A model generated the notes under the pieces. That model did not search any database and had not been told where the DNA came from. It was given only the letters and a program-made list of their open reading frames with translations. The translations under genes and the position numbers were made by a program. Below are positions 35,203-43,259 of a DNA stretch of 49,507 bases, in pieces (the first letter of the stretch is position 1; the number at the start of each line of letters is the position of its first letter). The stretch is from NCBI GenBank assembly GCA_046260445.1, contig JBHEPF010000131.1:1-49507 (forward strand), read 5' to 3'. The stretch comes from F2B08 sp046260445. GTDB taxonomy: Bacteria; Actinomycetota; Actinomycetes; Actinomycetales; Dermatophilaceae.

Positions 35203-35616
35203 ATGCGCCTCACCACCCACGTCACCGGCCCCGCCTCGGTGGAGCTCGCCTGGGAGCGGTACGCCGATCCGGCCCTCTGGTCGACCTGGGCGCCGCAGAT
35301 CCGGACGGTGCGGATCCACGAGGGGGATCCGGGCCGGATCCACGTCGGGATGCGCGGAACGGTCCACGCCCTGTTCGGCCTGTCGGTCCGGTTCGAGGTC
35401 ACCGATGTCGACGAAGCGGCACGCACCTGGTGGTGGACGGTCCACCCACCCGGGCTCACCCTGCACCTGGGTCACACCATCGAGCCGCGCCCCGACGGAC
35501 GCACCCGCACCGGACTCATCATCGACGGCCCGGCCCCCGTCGTCCTGACGTATGCGCCGGTCGCCCGCCTCGCCCTCCACCGCCTCCTCGCCGTGGACAG
35601 GGTGGACAGCGCCTAA
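35203..35616 (+). CDS. SRPBCC (polyketide cyclase-like) protein
   Basis: A 137-residue START/Bet v1-like fold protein (RLTTHVTGPASVELAWERYA, WSTWAPQIRTVRIHEGDPG, FEVTDVDEAARTWWWTVHPP). Proteins of this type bind hydrophobic ligands, and no specific substrate is evident. The ATG at 35203 has a GAAGGAG ribosome site at 35191-35197. It lies in the same operon as the YczE-like gene and directly before a 35-residue membrane protein. Confidence 0.88.
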   Translation: MRLTTHVTGPASVELAWERYADPALWSTWAPQIRTVRIHEGDPGRIHVGMRGTVHALFGLSVRFEVTDVDEAARTWWWTVHPPGLTLHLGHTIEPRPDGRTRTGLIIDGPAPVVLTYAPVARLALHRLLAVDRVDSA

Positions 35617-35625
35617 CGTCGAGGT

Positions 35626-35733
35626 ATGCGAGTCCGTCCCCTCGGCGGCGCCCCAGGGTGCCTCATCATGATCCTCGTCAGCATCCTGCTCTCGGTCCTG
35701 CTCACGGTGGGGCTGAACCTGTTCCTTCGCTGA
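35626..35733 (+). CDS. 35-residue single-helix membrane protein
   Basis: A small open frame encodes MRVRPLGGAPGCLIMILVSI followed by LLSVLLTVGLNLFLR, a short basic start and one membrane helix. The pattern RPLGG..GC..MI...S resembles small actinobacterial membrane proteins of unknown role. It has its own leaderless-type promoter, TAACGT at 35614-35619 and 6 bases to the ATG, with the box overlapping the stop of the upstream gene. It overlaps the 3' end of the convergent amidohydrolase by 32 bp. Confidence 0.75.
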   Translation: MRVRPLGGAPGCLIMILVSILLSVLLTVGLNLFLR

Positions 35734-36628
35734 GTCCGAGGAGCCGCCCGGCGTTGTCGTGCAGCACCTGCCGCTCCCACTCCGGTCCCATCCCGAGGTC
35801 GAGGACCGCGTCGAGCGCCTCGAGGTAGGGATAGGGGATGTTCGGGAAGTCGGAGCCGAAGAGAATCCTGTCGCCACGCTCGAGGAGGACGCCCTTGAGG
35901 GCCCTCGGGAACGGGTGCTGCTCCTCGGTGAACCGGGTGAACGCCATTGTGGTGTCGAGGTGGACCCCGGGGAACTCGGTCGTCAGGTCGAGGAACTCGG
36001 CATACTCGGGCATGCCCATGTGGGCGATGACCAACGTCAGCCGCGGGTAGCGGTCCAGCAGCCGACGCACGTGAGAATGGCCCGTGAACTCCCCCGGGGC
36101 CGGCCCGTCACCGCCGTGGAGGACGAGCGGGATCCCACTGTCCTGCAACGCCTCCCACACCTCGTCGAGCAGGGGGTCGTTCGGGTCATAGCCGCCCACC
36201 TGGACGTGCGCCTTGAAGATCCTGACGCCGTCCACGGTGGCGGCCCGCACATACTCACCGGCCCCGGGCTCGGGGAAGAAGGTGCCGGAGCGGATGCAGT
36301 CGGGGTTGGCGTCGGCGAACTCGGCGGTCCAGGTGTTGAGCCACCGGGCCATGCCCGGCTTGTGCGGGTAGCAGAGGGAGGTGAAGCCGCGGAGCCCGAA
36401 GGACCGGAGGGCTGCGAGCCGCTCCGCTTCGGCTGCGCGGTAGGCGATCGGCCAGGCCCGCCCGGTCAACGGACCGGCCTGGTCGAAGTACGACCACACC
36501 TTGCGCATCACCTGGTCTGGCATGAAGTGCGTGTGGACGTCGATGATGCCGGGGATGCCATGGTCGGCCAAACGCGACCGGATCTGCTCGGCCTCGTGCG
36601 CTGGCAGCTCGAACGACGGACTCGACAT
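35702..36628 (-). CDS. Amidohydrolase-family (ACMSD-like) metal enzyme
   Basis: About 308 residues, TIM-barrel amidohydrolase of the ACMSD/2-pyrone-dicarboxylate type. Metal and catalytic motifs are IDVHTHFM near the N-terminus, FKAHVQVGGYDP, VLHGGDGPAPGEFTGHSHV, VIAHMGMPEY, and LFGSDFPNIPYPYLEAL with the late aspartate. These enzymes decarboxylate or hydrolyse cyclic or aromatic acids. The start at 36628 follows GAGGAT by 7 bases; an ATG at 36637 is in frame too. It is divergent from the YqcI/YcgG gene, but a shared pathway is only a guess. Confidence 0.88.
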   Translation of the reverse strand: MSSPSFELPAHEAEQIRSRLADHGIPGIIDVHTHFMPDQVMRKVWSYFDQAGPLTGRAWPIAYRAAEAERLAALRSFGLRGFTSLCYPHKPGMARWLNTWTAEFADANPDCIRSGTFFPEPGAGEYVRAATVDGVRIFKAHVQVGGYDPNDPLLDEVWEALQDSGIPLVLHGGDGPAPGEFTGHSHVRRLLDRYPRLTLVIAHMGMPEYAEFLDLTTEFPGVHLDTTMAFTRFTEEQHPFPRALKGVLLERGDRILFGSDFPNIPYPYLEALDAVLDLGMGPEWERQVLHDNAGRLLGLSEGTGSAPP

Positions 36629-36710
36629 GCGTGCCATCCTCGCAGGTCACGCGCCCGCGCTCACCCCTGCGGAGGTGGAGTCGAGGGCGCACACCTGACA
36701 TGGTCGACGG

Positions 36711-37436
36711 ATGACTACTGCTGTGGCGACTGACCTGGAAGCCCATCTGGCGCAGTCGCCGGCCTGCCTCGCACGTCACGCGACCGACGACGAGATCGCT
36801 GCCGCGCTCGCCGAGATGGTCGCCCACCGAGACTATCCGTGCCTCGGTGCCCGCTCGGTGTTCCGCCGGGATGCCGCGGAGATCGCCGTTCTCCCGAATA
36901 TGGCCGCCGACGACCTCGTCGCCACCCTGGGTGAGCGCCTCCGCACCTTTGCGGCCGAGCACGGCGACAGCGAGGACCTCGTGTCCTTCATCGCCGTCTT
37001 CCGGGACCCCGTGGCAGGCTCGGAGCGAGAGTTCGAGACATCGTTGTGGCGGGTGCTCCAGGAGCTGCACGACCGCGATGACACACCGTGGCCCGGCGAT
37101 GTGGCGAGCGACCCGAGTGACCCCCGGTTCGCCTTCGCCTTCAGCGGCACCCCCTACTTCATCGTCGGCCTGCACCCCGCAGCGTCGCGGATCGCGCGCC
37201 GGGCCCCGCTGCCGACGATGGTGTTCAACCTGCACCGGCAGTTCGAGCGGTTGCGGTCCGACGGCACGTTCGCACGGATGCGCACCGCGATCCGGCGTCG
37301 GGAGGAACGGCTGCAGGGGTCGGTCAACCCCATGATGGATGACTACGGGTCGTCCTCCGCCGCGCGCCAGTACTCCGGCCGCGCAGTCGAGATCGACTGG
37401 CGGGCGCCCTTCGCACCGAGAGGAGCTCGCGGATGA
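36711..37436 (+). CDS. YqcI/YcgG-family haem-dependent N-hydroxylase (GntA/DcsA-like)
   Basis: A 241-residue protein of the YqcI/YcgG family. Signature stretches are HRDYPCLGARSVFRRD (residues about 39-54), SFIAVFRDP, PRFAFAFSGTPYFIVGLHP and ASRIARRAPLPTMVFNLHRQ. Characterised relatives are haem enzymes that N-hydroxylate guanidino groups: DcsA (arginine, in D-cycloserine synthesis) and GntA (guanitoxin). The gene is translationally coupled to the DUF1989 gene by an ATGA overlap. The substrate is not knowable from sequence; a guanidino compound is the best guess. Confidence 0.88.
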   Translation: MTTAVATDLEAHLAQSPACLARHATDDEIAAALAEMVAHRDYPCLGARSVFRRDAAEIAVLPNMAADDLVATLGERLRTFAAEHGDSEDLVSFIAVFRDPVAGSEREFETSLWRVLQELHDRDDTPWPGDVASDPSDPRFAFAFSGTPYFIVGLHPAASRIARRAPLPTMVFNLHRQFERLRSDGTFARMRTAIRRREERLQGSVNPMMDDYGSSSAARQYSGRAVEIDWRAPFAPRGARG

Positions 37437-38104
37437 TCGACCCGGAGCACCCCCAGCCAGTGCACGACCTCTCTCCTGCCCGACGCTACGACGGTGATGG
37501 CGACGCTCCCGCTCCCGGCTGGACGCGCATACCGCCGCAGTCCGGCCTCCTCGTCGAGCTCGCGCCCGGCCAGGCGCTGGAGGTCGTCGACCCTCTCGGG
37601 GAGCAGGTGAGCGACCTCTACCTCGTCAGCTCCGAGGACGTCGAGGAGTGCTTCTCCGCGGGCCGGACCGTCGACTACAACAACACCTTGTATGTGTCGG
37701 TCGGGGGCCGGTTGTGGTCGAACCGGAGCCGGGTGATGGCGACGATCGTGGCCGACACGGTCGGGGTGCACGACATGACGCTCACCCCGTGCAGCCAGGA
37801 CACCTTCGACATCCTCTATCCCGAGTTCGAGGGCGCTGAGCACCCGAGCTGCTTCGCCAACCTCTGCGCTGCACTCGAGCCGGTGGGGGTCTCCCGGGAC
37901 CGGATCGGCACGACGCTCAACGTGTTCATGGACGTCTGGACCGACCGCGCCGGGGAGCTGCACATCGACCCGCCCCCGACCACGCCCGGTGACCGCTTCG
38001 CGATCCGCGCCGAGATACCGCTGTTCGTCGGCGTCACGGCGTGCTCGGCGGAGAAGTCGAACAACGGTCACTGCACCCCGATCGACGTGCGCGTCACCAC
38101 CTGA
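37433..38104 (+). CDS. DUF1989 (urea-carboxylase-associated / carboxyguanidine-deiminase-like) protein
   Basis: A 223-residue DUF1989 protein. The family pattern is clear: VVDPLGEQVSDLYLVSSEDV, DMTLTPCSQDTFDIL, HPSCFANLCAALEPVGV, TLNVFMDV, and VTACSAEKSNNGHCTPIDVRV with conserved cysteines and histidines that probably bind a metal. Known members CgdA and CgdB hydrolyse carboxyguanidine, so the family is tied to guanidine chemistry. Coupling to a guanidino N-hydroxylase upstream suggests that it acts on the hydroxylated product. Unlike the CgdAB pair, only one DUF1989 gene is present. Confidence 0.9.
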   Translation: MIDPEHPQPVHDLSPARRYDGDGDAPAPGWTRIPPQSGLLVELAPGQALEVVDPLGEQVSDLYLVSSEDVEECFSAGRTVDYNNTLYVSVGGRLWSNRSRVMATIVADTVGVHDMTLTPCSQDTFDILYPEFEGAEHPSCFANLCAALEPVGVSRDRIGTTLNVFMDVWTDRAGELHIDPPPTTPGDRFAIRAEIPLFVGVTACSAEKSNNGHCTPIDVRVTT

Positions 38105-38147
38105 CCTGTGCGCTCAGCGCCCCACCCGTACACACCAAGGAGGACCT

Positions 38148-38699
38148 ATGTCCAAGAAGGTTGTTTTCCTCGTCGCCCACGAGGGCATTGAGCAGATCGA
38201 GCTGACCGAGCCGTGGAAGGTCGTCACCGACGCCGGCCACGAGGCGATTCTCGTCAGCCCGGAGGCCGGTGAAGTGCAGATGTTCCACCACCTGGACAAG
38301 GGCGACACCCGCCCGGTCGACCGGTTGGTCTCCGCGGTGTCGGCGGAGGACTTCGACGCACTCGTCCTGCCCGGTGGAGTGGCCAACCCGGACGCTCTGC
38401 GGATGGACGAGGGAGCCGTGTCACTCGTGAGGAACTTCGTCGCCTCCGGCCGGCCCGTCGCCGCGATCTGTCACGCAGCCTGGACCCTCGTCGAGGCCGA
38501 TGTGCTCTCAGGGCGTCGGCTCACCTCGTGGCCCAGCTTGCAGACCGACATCCGCAACGCGGGCGGTGAGTGGGTCGACGAGCGCGTCGTCGTCGACGCG
38601 AACCTCATCAGCAGCCGCAGCCCGGACGACCTGCCCGCGTTCTGCTCGGCTCTCATGGACGCTCTCGAGCACGGCGCTGCGGGAAGCGCTCCGGAGTGA
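38148..38699 (+). CDS. DJ-1/PfpI-family protein (YhbO-like)
   Basis: A 183-residue DJ-1/PfpI superfamily protein with nucleophile C108 followed by H109 (AAICHAAW) and the conserved acid E15 (AHEGIEQIELTEPW). Relatives are glyoxalase III, deglycase or chaperone-type stress proteins and intracellular peptidases. The ATG at 38148 has an excellent AAGGAGG ribosome site at 38137-38143. It lies 43 bp after the DUF1989 gene on the same strand, so it may be part of the same transcript, perhaps protecting against reactive products. Confidence 0.92.
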   Translation: MSKKVVFLVAHEGIEQIELTEPWKVVTDAGHEAILVSPEAGEVQMFHHLDKGDTRPVDRLVSAVSAEDFDALVLPGGVANPDALRMDEGAVSLVRNFVASGRPVAAICHAAWTLVEADVLSGRRLTSWPSLQTDIRNAGGEWVDERVVVDANLISSRSPDDLPAFCSALMDALEHGAAGSAPE

Positions 38700-38727
38700 G
38701 CCGAGTCCCTGGGCCGGAGCGCTGCGC

Positions 38728-38743
38728 GGGGGGTCCTCCCCCC
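38728..38743. terminator. G6/C6 hairpin between convergent genes
   Basis: GGGGGG (38728-38733), loop TCCT and CCCCCC (38738-38743) lie between the DJ-1 gene end and the lactonase gene end, so the hairpin is likely a bidirectional terminator. Confidence 0.6.
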
Positions 38744-38751
38744 AGGGGTGG

Positions 38752-39777
38752 CTACTCGACGAAGCGCGCCCAGTTGGCGCCCGCGCCGATCTGCACGCGA
38801 TCGACCTGCTCGAGCCGACCCTCGGCGCCCAGATGCAGCAGCTGGGCGTGCGTCGACTCCTCGCCAACGGCCACGACGAACTCGCCGTCCGCGGTGACGG
38901 TGAAGCCGCGTGGGACCTGCTCTGTGTCGGTGTAGCCCACCGCGTTCCCGAGGTGACCGGCCTCGCTCAACCGAGTGACGGTGAGCTGGGAGGAGTTGCG
39001 CTCCGAGGTGACGAGGTAGTCGGCTGCCCGGTGGACGTCGGCGCCCCAGATGAGCGGCTCCTCCTTCGGGTCCGCGTGGATCGAGCTGTGATCGAGACCG
39101 GCGGTGGGGTTGACGACGTCCACCGCCTCAGCCTTGTGCAGGGTGCCGCCGCCGTTGATGTCGTAGCGGATCGCTTCGCCCGAGAACTCCGTCATGAGGT
39201 ACGCGTTGCTCCCCTCGATCACGAGGTGCCGCGGGCCGGAGCCGTCCGGGGCTGCCGCCGTCGGCGGGTCGAGCGGCGCCAGCCGGCCGTCGTCCGCCAT
39301 GGCGAACTGGGCGATGAGGTCGTCACCGAGCGCGACGGCATAGACCCGCTCCTCGCCCCCCGAGCGAACGGAGATGATGCAGTGCAGGTTGCGGTACTCG
39401 AAGCGGGAGTGCGGCTCGCCGAGACGCTCGCCCTCGACCGGCCAGACCGCACCGAAGCCGCCGCCGTAGGAGGCGCCGAGGAGCGCGAGGCCACCCCTCG
39501 CCAGCGACAGGTAGGCCAGCCCGTCCTCGACGTCACGCCGACCCAGCTCGGTGAGCACGCCGCTCTCGCGGTCCAGGCGCAGCGTCGCGATGCCGGGCGG
39601 GTCGCCCTTGTACCCGGCGAAGACGAGGTCGCGCTCGGCGTCGACGGCGAAGGTGCCGCATCCTTGCAGGTCACCGGAGGTCGCGAGGACCTCGAGGCGA
39701 GGCTCGGGGTCGCGGTGAAGCCGAAGGGTGCTGATCGTGCCGTCGCGGGCGTTGGCGATGAGAAGGAGCGCGCTCAT
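38752..39777 (-). CDS. Lactonase-family beta-propeller (6-phosphogluconolactonase-like)
   Basis: A 341-residue seven-bladed propeller of the YbhE/Pgl lactonase family (LLIANARDGTISTLRLHRDP, CGTFAVDAERDLVFAGYKG, GASYGGG, GPRHLVIEGSNAYLMTEFSG, GADVHRAADYLVTSERNSSQ, then PRGFTVTADGEFVVAVGEES). Members hydrolyse 6-phosphogluconolactone or other lactones. It is not next to zwf in this window. The start at 39777 follows TAGCCT by 6 bases, and those 6 bases are GAGGAG, so the same few nucleotides could serve as ribosome site or leaderless spacer. Confidence 0.9.
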   Translation of the reverse strand: MSALLLIANARDGTISTLRLHRDPEPRLEVLATSGDLQGCGTFAVDAERDLVFAGYKGDPPGIATLRLDRESGVLTELGRRDVEDGLAYLSLARGGLALLGASYGGGFGAVWPVEGERLGEPHSRFEYRNLHCIISVRSGGEERVYAVALGDDLIAQFAMADDGRLAPLDPPTAAAPDGSGPRHLVIEGSNAYLMTEFSGEAIRYDINGGGTLHKAEAVDVVNPTAGLDHSSIHADPKEEPLIWGADVHRAADYLVTSERNSSQLTVTRLSEAGHLGNAVGYTDTEQVPRGFTVTADGEFVVAVGEESTHAQLLHLGAEGRLEQVDRVQIGAGANWARFVE

Positions 39778-39837
39778 CTCCTCAGGCTATCCATGCGCGC
39801 CATCGCCGGTCCGAGCCCATGGTGCCACTATCGGACG

Positions 39838-40281
39838 ATGGCGACGAACGAGACGAAGAGCGGGTTCAGCGAGGCCGAACGCGCGGCGATGAAGGAGCGC
39901 GCCGCCGAGCTCAAGGCCTCCCAGGGCGCGGGGTCGAAGAAGCGGGAGAGGGAGTTCCAGGCCTGCCTCGACGCGATCGCCGCGATGCCGGACGACGACC
40001 GGGTCATCGCGGAACGGATCCACGCGATGGTCACCTCGACCGCACCCGGGCTCGACCCGAAGACCTGGTACGGCATGCCCGCCTACGCCAAGGACGGCAA
40101 GGTGGTCTGCTTCCTTCAGGTCGGGTCCAAGTTCGACAGCCGGTATGCGACGTTCGGCTTCCAGGACGCCGCCCACCTCGACGACGGAAACGTCTGGCCG
40201 ACGACCTTCGCGGTGACGAAGCTGACCAAGGCCGACGAGAGGATGCTCGCTGCGCTCGTCCGCAAGGCGGTCGGCGAATGA
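39838..40281 (+). CDS. DUF1801-family protein
   Basis: A 147-residue protein with an N-terminal basic helical tail (SEAERAAMKERAAELKASQG) and a DUF1801-like YdhG fold: DPKTWYGMPAYAKDGKVVCF, then FDSRYATFGFQDAAHLDDG, and a C-terminal helix. Some members are iron-binding chaperones, but most are uncharacterised. The ATG at 39838 is 6 bases after CACTAT, a possible leaderless -10 box. It is divergent from the lactonase gene. Confidence 0.88.
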   Translation: MATNETKSGFSEAERAAMKERAAELKASQGAGSKKREREFQACLDAIAAMPDDDRVIAERIHAMVTSTAPGLDPKTWYGMPAYAKDGKVVCFLQVGSKFDSRYATFGFQDAAHLDDGNVWPTTFAVTKLTKADERMLAALVRKAVGE

Positions 40282-40311
40282 CGAGATTGCCACAGGCCAA
40301 ACCACCCGCTG

Positions 40312-40332
40312 TGTGACGCGAGTCACTACGCT
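40312..40332 (+). promoter_or_regulatory. CRP/GlxR-like site and -10 box before the secreted hydrolase
   Basis: TGTGACGCGAGTCACT (40312-40327) matches the CRP/GlxR consensus TGTGA-N6-TCACA in 9 of 10 positions. It runs into TACGCT (40327-40332), a TANNNT -10 box about 30 bases before the gene at 40363. Regulation by a cAMP-receptor-type protein is inferred. Confidence 0.65.
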
Positions 40333-40362
40333 GTCGGGCACCCGGATGCTGGAGGCTCGACG

Positions 40363-42681
40363 ATGAGATTCCCGAGAACTGTCCTGTTGGTCGTCGCCGC
40401 GATGCTGGCGAGCCTGATCCCGATCGCGGCGAACGCGGCACCGAGCCAGCCCGGGAGTCGGGACGGCTACTCCATCGAGGTCATGTCCTCGCCGCCTGCG
40501 TACGTCTCCGCGGGGGACGCGCGGATGCGGATCTCCCTCCCGCCCGGACAGGTCGGCAAGGTGCGCATCACGGTCGAGGGCCGCGATGTCACCGACGCCT
40601 TCACGCCGATCGACCAGCGCACCCTCGAGGGAGTCGTCGACGGCCTGGCCGTTGGCGACAACACGGTTCGCGTTCACCTGGGCAACGCCCGGGCCGCAGC
40701 GCGCGCCTCCCTCACCCTCACCAACCATCCCGTCACCGGCCCGATGTTCTCAGGGCCCCACCAGGAGCCGTTTCTCTGCGCGACTGCCAGGCACCGCAAC
40801 AACGCGGGGCTCGGAGAGATCCTCGACGACGACTGCAGCATGGAACGGGTGGTGTCCTTCACGTACAGGACCACCGGCGGCGCGTGGGCGGACTACACCC
40901 CGGGTTCGACCCCTGACGACATGGCCACGACGACGACGATCGACGGTCAGACCGTCGACTACATCGTCCGTTGGGAGCGCGGAACCATCAACCGCTTCAT
41001 CTACTCGATCGCCGTTCTCTCCCCCGAGGCTCAGGAGGTCGACACCCCCGATCTCAGCGCGTGGAACGACCGGCTCATCTACTCGTTCCAGGGCGGTGTC
41101 GCCATCGGCCGCTACCAGGGCAACCCCTCACAGAGTGCGATGCTCCTCGACAACGGCCTCCGTGCCGGGTACGCGGTGGCGTACTCCACCGGAAACGCCA
41201 CGAGCACCCACTACAACCTCGAGCTCGGCGGCGAGACCGCGATCATGGTCAAGGACCGGTTCGTCACCGCATACGGAGTCCCCGACTACACCGTCGGCAT
41301 CGGTGGTTCCGGCGGGGCCATCCAGCAGTACGTCTACGGGCAGAACCACCCCGGTCTCATCGACGCCGCCATCCCCATCCAGTCCTACCCGGACATGATC
41401 AGCCAGGTCATCCACATCGGCGACTGCGAGCTGCTCGAACGCTGGATCGACGAGCAGATCCTCACCGGCGGTGACCCGAAGTGGCGCGACTGGGAGAACC
41501 GGTCCCTCCTCGAGGGCCTCAACGCCATCAACGGCTTCCCCAACAGCTTCCGCGCCGTCATGCCGACCGCGCCGCTCTACCCGGCGGGTTCGTCGGAGTG
41601 CATCGAGGGCTGGCGTGGTCTCAGCCCCCTGGTGCTCAACCCGAGCTACGGGACGGCACCCGGTGCCACCCCCGCCCAGCAGGCAGACACGGAGTGGACC
41701 CACTTCGCGGATGCCATCGACATCTACGGGGTCAATCCCGAAGATGAGTACGCCAACCGCGTCTGGGACAACGTCGGCGTGCAATACGGCCTCGAGTCGC
41801 TGGTCGACGGCAGCATCACCGTGGCTGAGTTCCTCGATGTCAACGCGAACGCCGGATCGTGGAAGAACGAGCCGGACATGGTGCAAGAGCGCTGTCCCTA
41901 CATCTCGCAGCTCTGCCCGTCGCCCGCCCAGCTGGGCGGGCTCACACCCTTGCAGATCTACCCCTCGCTCATCGACCCGTGGTCATGGAACAACATGGCG
42001 CTTTCCACCGACGGCGGCCAGACCCCCGCTCCGCGCGTGGAGGCCGACCCCGACGCGATCGAGGCTGCATACGAGCGCGGGCTGGTGTTCCGCGGGGACA
42101 TGGCGATCCCGACCGTCGACTGGCGGCAGTACCTCGAGCACCGCCTGGACATGCACAACTCGGTCCAGTCCTTCGTCACCCGGCAGCGGATGACCGACTT
42201 CGCCGGGCACGCAGACAACCAGCTGGTGTGGTTCACCCAGGGTGCGCCCAGCGGCTCGTCCTTCGACCAGACGCCGATGGTCCTCGAGCTCATCGACCGG
42301 TGGATGGCCAACATCGAGGCGCAACCGAACCGAACCGTCGCCCGGAACAAGCCATCGGACGCCATGGACGCCTGCTTCGACGTCAACGGTGAGCTCATCT
42401 ACCGCGGCGCTGACGCCTGGAACGGCATCCTCGACGACGGTCCGGATGGTCCGTGCACCGAGGAGTTCCCGGTGTACTCGACCTCGCGGATCGTCGCGGG
42501 CGGCCCCATGACAGGCGACGTGTTCAAGTGCCACGTGCAAAGCATGGACGCGGCCACCGCCCGCGGTGTCTACGGTGACGTGACCTTCTCAGATGACGAG
42601 CTGGCTCGGCTCGCGCAGATCTTCCCGACCGGGGTGTGCGACTACATCAAGGGAGATGCTCGCAGGCCCGCGACGCTCTAG
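40363..42681 (+). CDS. Secreted DUF6351-family alpha/beta-hydrolase-like protein
   Basis: A 772-residue exported protein with a signal peptide (RTVLLVVAAMLASLIPIAAN, cleavage near ANA-APS). A beta-sandwich region (about 35-125) comes first, then the large DUF6351 domain with a nucleophile elbow GIGGSGGAIQQY (S316) and possible oxyanion sequence YSTGNATSTHYN. DUF6351 proteins resemble secreted esterases such as 3-hydroxybutyrate oligomer hydrolases and tannase-like enzymes; the substrate is unproven. It has an even number of cysteines in pairs, fitting an exported fold. A GCTGGAGGCTCGACG leader precedes the ATG, and a CRP-like site lies upstream. Confidence 0.88.
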   Translation: MRFPRTVLLVVAAMLASLIPIAANAAPSQPGSRDGYSIEVMSSPPAYVSAGDARMRISLPPGQVGKVRITVEGRDVTDAFTPIDQRTLEGVVDGLAVGDNTVRVHLGNARAAARASLTLTNHPVTGPMFSGPHQEPFLCATARHRNNAGLGEILDDDCSMERVVSFTYRTTGGAWADYTPGSTPDDMATTTTIDGQTVDYIVRWERGTINRFIYSIAVLSPEAQEVDTPDLSAWNDRLIYSFQGGVAIGRYQGNPSQSAMLLDNGLRAGYAVAYSTGNATSTHYNLELGGETAIMVKDRFVTAYGVPDYTVGIGGSGGAIQQYVYGQNHPGLIDAAIPIQSYPDMISQVIHIGDCELLERWIDEQILTGGDPKWRDWENRSLLEGLNAINGFPNSFRAVMPTAPLYPAGSSECIEGWRGLSPLVLNPSYGTAPGATPAQQADTEWTHFADAIDIYGVNPEDEYANRVWDNVGVQYGLESLVDGSITVAEFLDVNANAGSWKNEPDMVQERCPYISQLCPSPAQLGGLTPLQIYPSLIDPWSWNNMALSTDGGQTPAPRVEADPDAIEAAYERGLVFRGDMAIPTVDWRQYLEHRLDMHNSVQSFVTRQRMTDFAGHADNQLVWFTQGAPSGSSFDQTPMVLELIDRWMANIEAQPNRTVARNKPSDAMDACFDVNGELIYRGADAWNGILDDGPDGPCTEEFPVYSTSRIVAGGPMTGDVFKCHVQSMDAATARGVYGDVTFSDDELARLAQIFPTGVCDYIKGDARRPATL

Positions 42682-42887
42682 CGCGTCGGTCCCGGCACGG
42701 TCCAGCAGTCGGCTTCGGCCTGGCACCGGGCCCGGTAGGTCGCCAGAGCGCCTGAGGCCAGCGCGAGGTCGAGCGCCTCGTCGAGCCAGGCGACGCGCTG
42801 CTCGACGGTCAGCGCAGCGCGGGCCCGCAGGGCCGCCGGTCCGTCGGAGGTCCCGCTCCAGTCGAGGTCGCCCAGTGCATCGGTCAT
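42678..42887 (-). CDS. Hypothetical 69-residue protein
   Basis: A small acidic protein (MTDALGDLDWSGTSDGPAAL, then TVEQRVAWLDEALDLALASG) with two predicted helices and two cysteines near the end. The pattern is reminiscent of small helical partner proteins of toxin or nucleotidyltransferase genes, but no partner is adjacent. Its TAG stop shares the palindromic CTAG (42678-42681) with the convergent hydrolase stop. No strong ribosome site is visible, so the gene is plausible but unproven. Confidence 0.55.
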   Translation of the reverse strand: MTDALGDLDWSGTSDGPAALRARAALTVEQRVAWLDEALDLALASGALATYRARCQAEADCWTVPGPTR

Positions 42888-43116
42888 GATCTCTCGAGTC
42901 TAAGACCGGGATGCAGCCGTTGAAGTGCGGCGATGTGGGCGCGGTCCGGCTCGCGGTCCGCACCCATGACTCGCGGACCTCCTCGGCGGCGAAGTCCGTC
43001 GCCGGAACCGGCAGCCTCGGCTTCAGGCCCAGAACGTGGAGAACCGCTGGGGGGACTCGACGTTCTCCCTGCTCAGGTCGAGAAGAGACGGGTTCACCAG
43101 TACGACTGGGGGCATC
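42888..43116. other. Spacer without a supported gene
   Basis: Open frames exist on both strands here, but none has a credible start, ribosome site or recognised domain. One minus-strand stretch (about 42910-43070) reads somewhat protein-like and may be gene debris. Confidence 0.5.
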
Positions 43117-43178
43117 GCGACCAGCCCGCGACCAGCCCGCGACCAGGTGCGACCGGTCCGCGACTGGCCTGCGACCGG
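43117..43178 (+). promoter_or_regulatory. SARP-like operator array: six GCGAC(C/T)(A/G)G units
   Basis: Octamers begin at 43117, 43128, 43139, 43149, 43160 and 43171: GCGACCAG three times, GCGACCGG, GCGACTGG, GCGACCGG. The steps are 11, 11, 10, 11 and 11 bp, so all units face the same side of the helix. Direct repeats at one-turn spacing are how SARP activators bind. The array lies about 80 bp upstream of the small exported protein. Confidence 0.8.
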
Positions 43179-43259
43179 GGCGCTGGAGCGTGGGGTCAGC
43201 CGAACCACAAGGGCCGGCACCACCAGTGGGCCGAGGTCCACCGCACCCGAGGAGTACCG

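Noticed and set aside
42678..42887. Small minus-strand protein as an antitoxin
   Set aside because: There is no toxin or nucleotidyltransferase partner next to it, so only a hypothetical protein is claimed.
42905..43085. Protein-like stretches on both strands between the hydrolase and the small exported protein
   Set aside because: There is no start, no ribosome site and no recognised family; listed as a spacer with possible debris.
43117..43178. Short repeats considered as a CRISPR array or minisatellite
   Set aside because: Units of 8-11 bp without unique spacers cannot be CRISPR; the helical phasing, shared motif and position upstream of genes fit an operator better than a random minisatellite.
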